Of a stretch of DNA of 13,346 nucleotides, positions 12,796 to 13,346 are shown in pieces (position 1 is the stretch's first letter; each line of letters begins with the position of its first letter). The position numbers were made by a program, and so were the translations under genes. The notes beneath the pieces were generated by a model, which saw nothing but the letters and a program-made list of their open reading frames with translations, was not told the DNA's origin and made no database searches. The stretch is taken from positions 1-13,346 of the forward strand of contig JAKJEU010000015.1 of the NCBI GenBank assembly GCA_022705265.1, given 5' to 3'. Source of the DNA: Pseudomonadota bacterium. Its GTDB lineage: Bacteria; Pseudomonadota; Alphaproteobacteria; JAKJEU01.

Positions 12796-13251
12796 CTAAG
12801 AAAGCCAAGCTATGCCGTATTTAAGCCCGATTAAAACAAGTGCATACCTTAACAGTTTACCCAAAAATATATAAAAAGAAACCTTATAAATATTTGCCTT
12901 AAAAAATCCCAAAATATAAGGAATTATATCGCCAACCAAGGGTGTAAAGCTGAAAAACGCACTTATCGTCCCCTTTTCTTCCACGAATTTTTTTACTTTT
13001 ATCAATCTTTCTTCCGATATTTTCATGTGCTTTTTTGCCCATTCTTCGTCGGTTACTCTTCCAAAATAATAATTCAAAACTCCACCCAAAGAATTCCCAA
13101 AAGTCGCAACCGCCAAACAAAAATAAAGGTTAAAATTGGAAACCACCAAGCCTCCCATGACCAATTCCGAGCCTCCTGGCAAAATCGTCGCCGATAAAAA
13201 AGCCGAAAGAAATAAACCAACATAGCCAAAGGAAATTAAAAAAGCCTGCAT
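12796..13251 (-). CDS. YqaA-like DedA/VTT-superfamily membrane protein
   Basis: The 151-residue integral membrane protein has the pattern of the small YqaA family (about 140 residues): a first segment FGYVGLFLSAFLSATILPGGSE, a second VVSNFNLYFCLAVATFGNSLGG ending in the re-entrant NYYFGR motif, a cytoplasmic hairpin about 65-95 with many Lys and Glu, the conserved FTPLVGDIIPYILGFF segment and a final membrane helix LGKLLRYALVLIGLKYG. DedA/VTT proteins are linked to lipid and undecaprenyl-phosphate recycling and membrane homeostasis; this member's role is not known. The start has AGGA just upstream in AATAGGATTT. It is the middle of three minus-strand genes. Confidence 0.85.
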   Translation of the reverse strand: MQAFLISFGYVGLFLSAFLSATILPGGSELVMGGLVVSNFNLYFCLAVATFGNSLGGVLNYYFGRVTDEEWAKKHMKISEERLIKVKKFVEEKGTISAFFSFTPLVGDIIPYILGFFKANIYKVSFYIFLGKLLRYALVLIGLKYGIAWLS

Positions 13252-13261
13252 TAAAAAAATC

Positions 13262-13346
13262 CTATTCGCTTAACAAATCTTGCAATAAATTATTGTGTTT
13301 GTTGGAATGGTTTTTGACCAAAATAGTGGTAACTGGGGCTTTTAAA
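13262..13346 (-). CDS. C-terminal end of an unidentified gene
   Basis: The last 28 residues of a minus-strand gene that starts outside the window: LKAPVTTILVKNHSNK, then HNNLLQDLLSE and a TAG stop. I do not recognise the protein from this end. It lies ten bases before the yqaA-like gene, so it is probably the preceding gene in that operon. Confidence 0.5.
   Translation of the reverse strand, partial: LKAPVTTILVKNHSNKHNNLLQDLLSE

Overview
The window looks like chromosome from a low-GC (about one third G+C by eye, not computed), Gram-negative alphaproteobacterium, probably a host- or gut-associated member near the Rhodospirillales/Rickettsiales. The evidence is a DUF3576 lipoprotein next to lptE-holA, an alphaproteobacterial-style porin, a long-form chorismate mutase protein, and short, overlapping, AT-rich genes. 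I saw no phage, transposase or CRISPR array. Lineage is inferred from gene content only.

Left part (1-2800, minus strand): a trpose-free block reads leftward from a porin with its own terminator, to yggS (PLP homeostasis), a broken response-regulator gene and the start of a GNAT acetyltransferase that runs off the window. The regulator is split by what look like two separate 1-base losses about 20 bases apart: the missing consensus segment is still readable in the third frame. The region 2801-3073 is a divergent promoter region between the porin and the plus-strand genes.

Middle (3074-5481, plus strand): DUF3576 lipoprotein, a 132-aa protein, lptE and holA form a tightly overlapping operon. 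The 132-aa protein sits where leuS normally sits and still resembles the post-KMSKS and anticodon-binding part of leucyl-tRNA synthetase, with the catalytic and editing domains gone. This is the most interesting object in the window. It is followed by gltX (5593-7230), whose sequence is of the long Firmicutes/Clostridia type, suggesting replacement of the native glutamyl-tRNA synthetase. The two together suggest aminoacyl-tRNA synthetase turnover in this lineage.

Right-middle (7267-11423, plus strand): a secreted Pro/Lys-rich coiled-coil protein, a chorismate mutase-domain protein, a LOG-family nucleotide hydrolase, mutM and a small secreted protein are packed head to tail, followed by a tRNA gene with anticodon CAT (probably Ile2) with promoter and terminator.

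Right end (11490-13346): a small orphan membrane-anchored protein directly behind the tRNA terminator on the plus strand meets, almost without a gap, a minus-strand operon: an unidentified gene (C-terminal end only), a YqaA/DedA-like membrane protein and a divergent PP2C-like phosphatase. This tRNA-adjacent segment looks more accessory than the rest.
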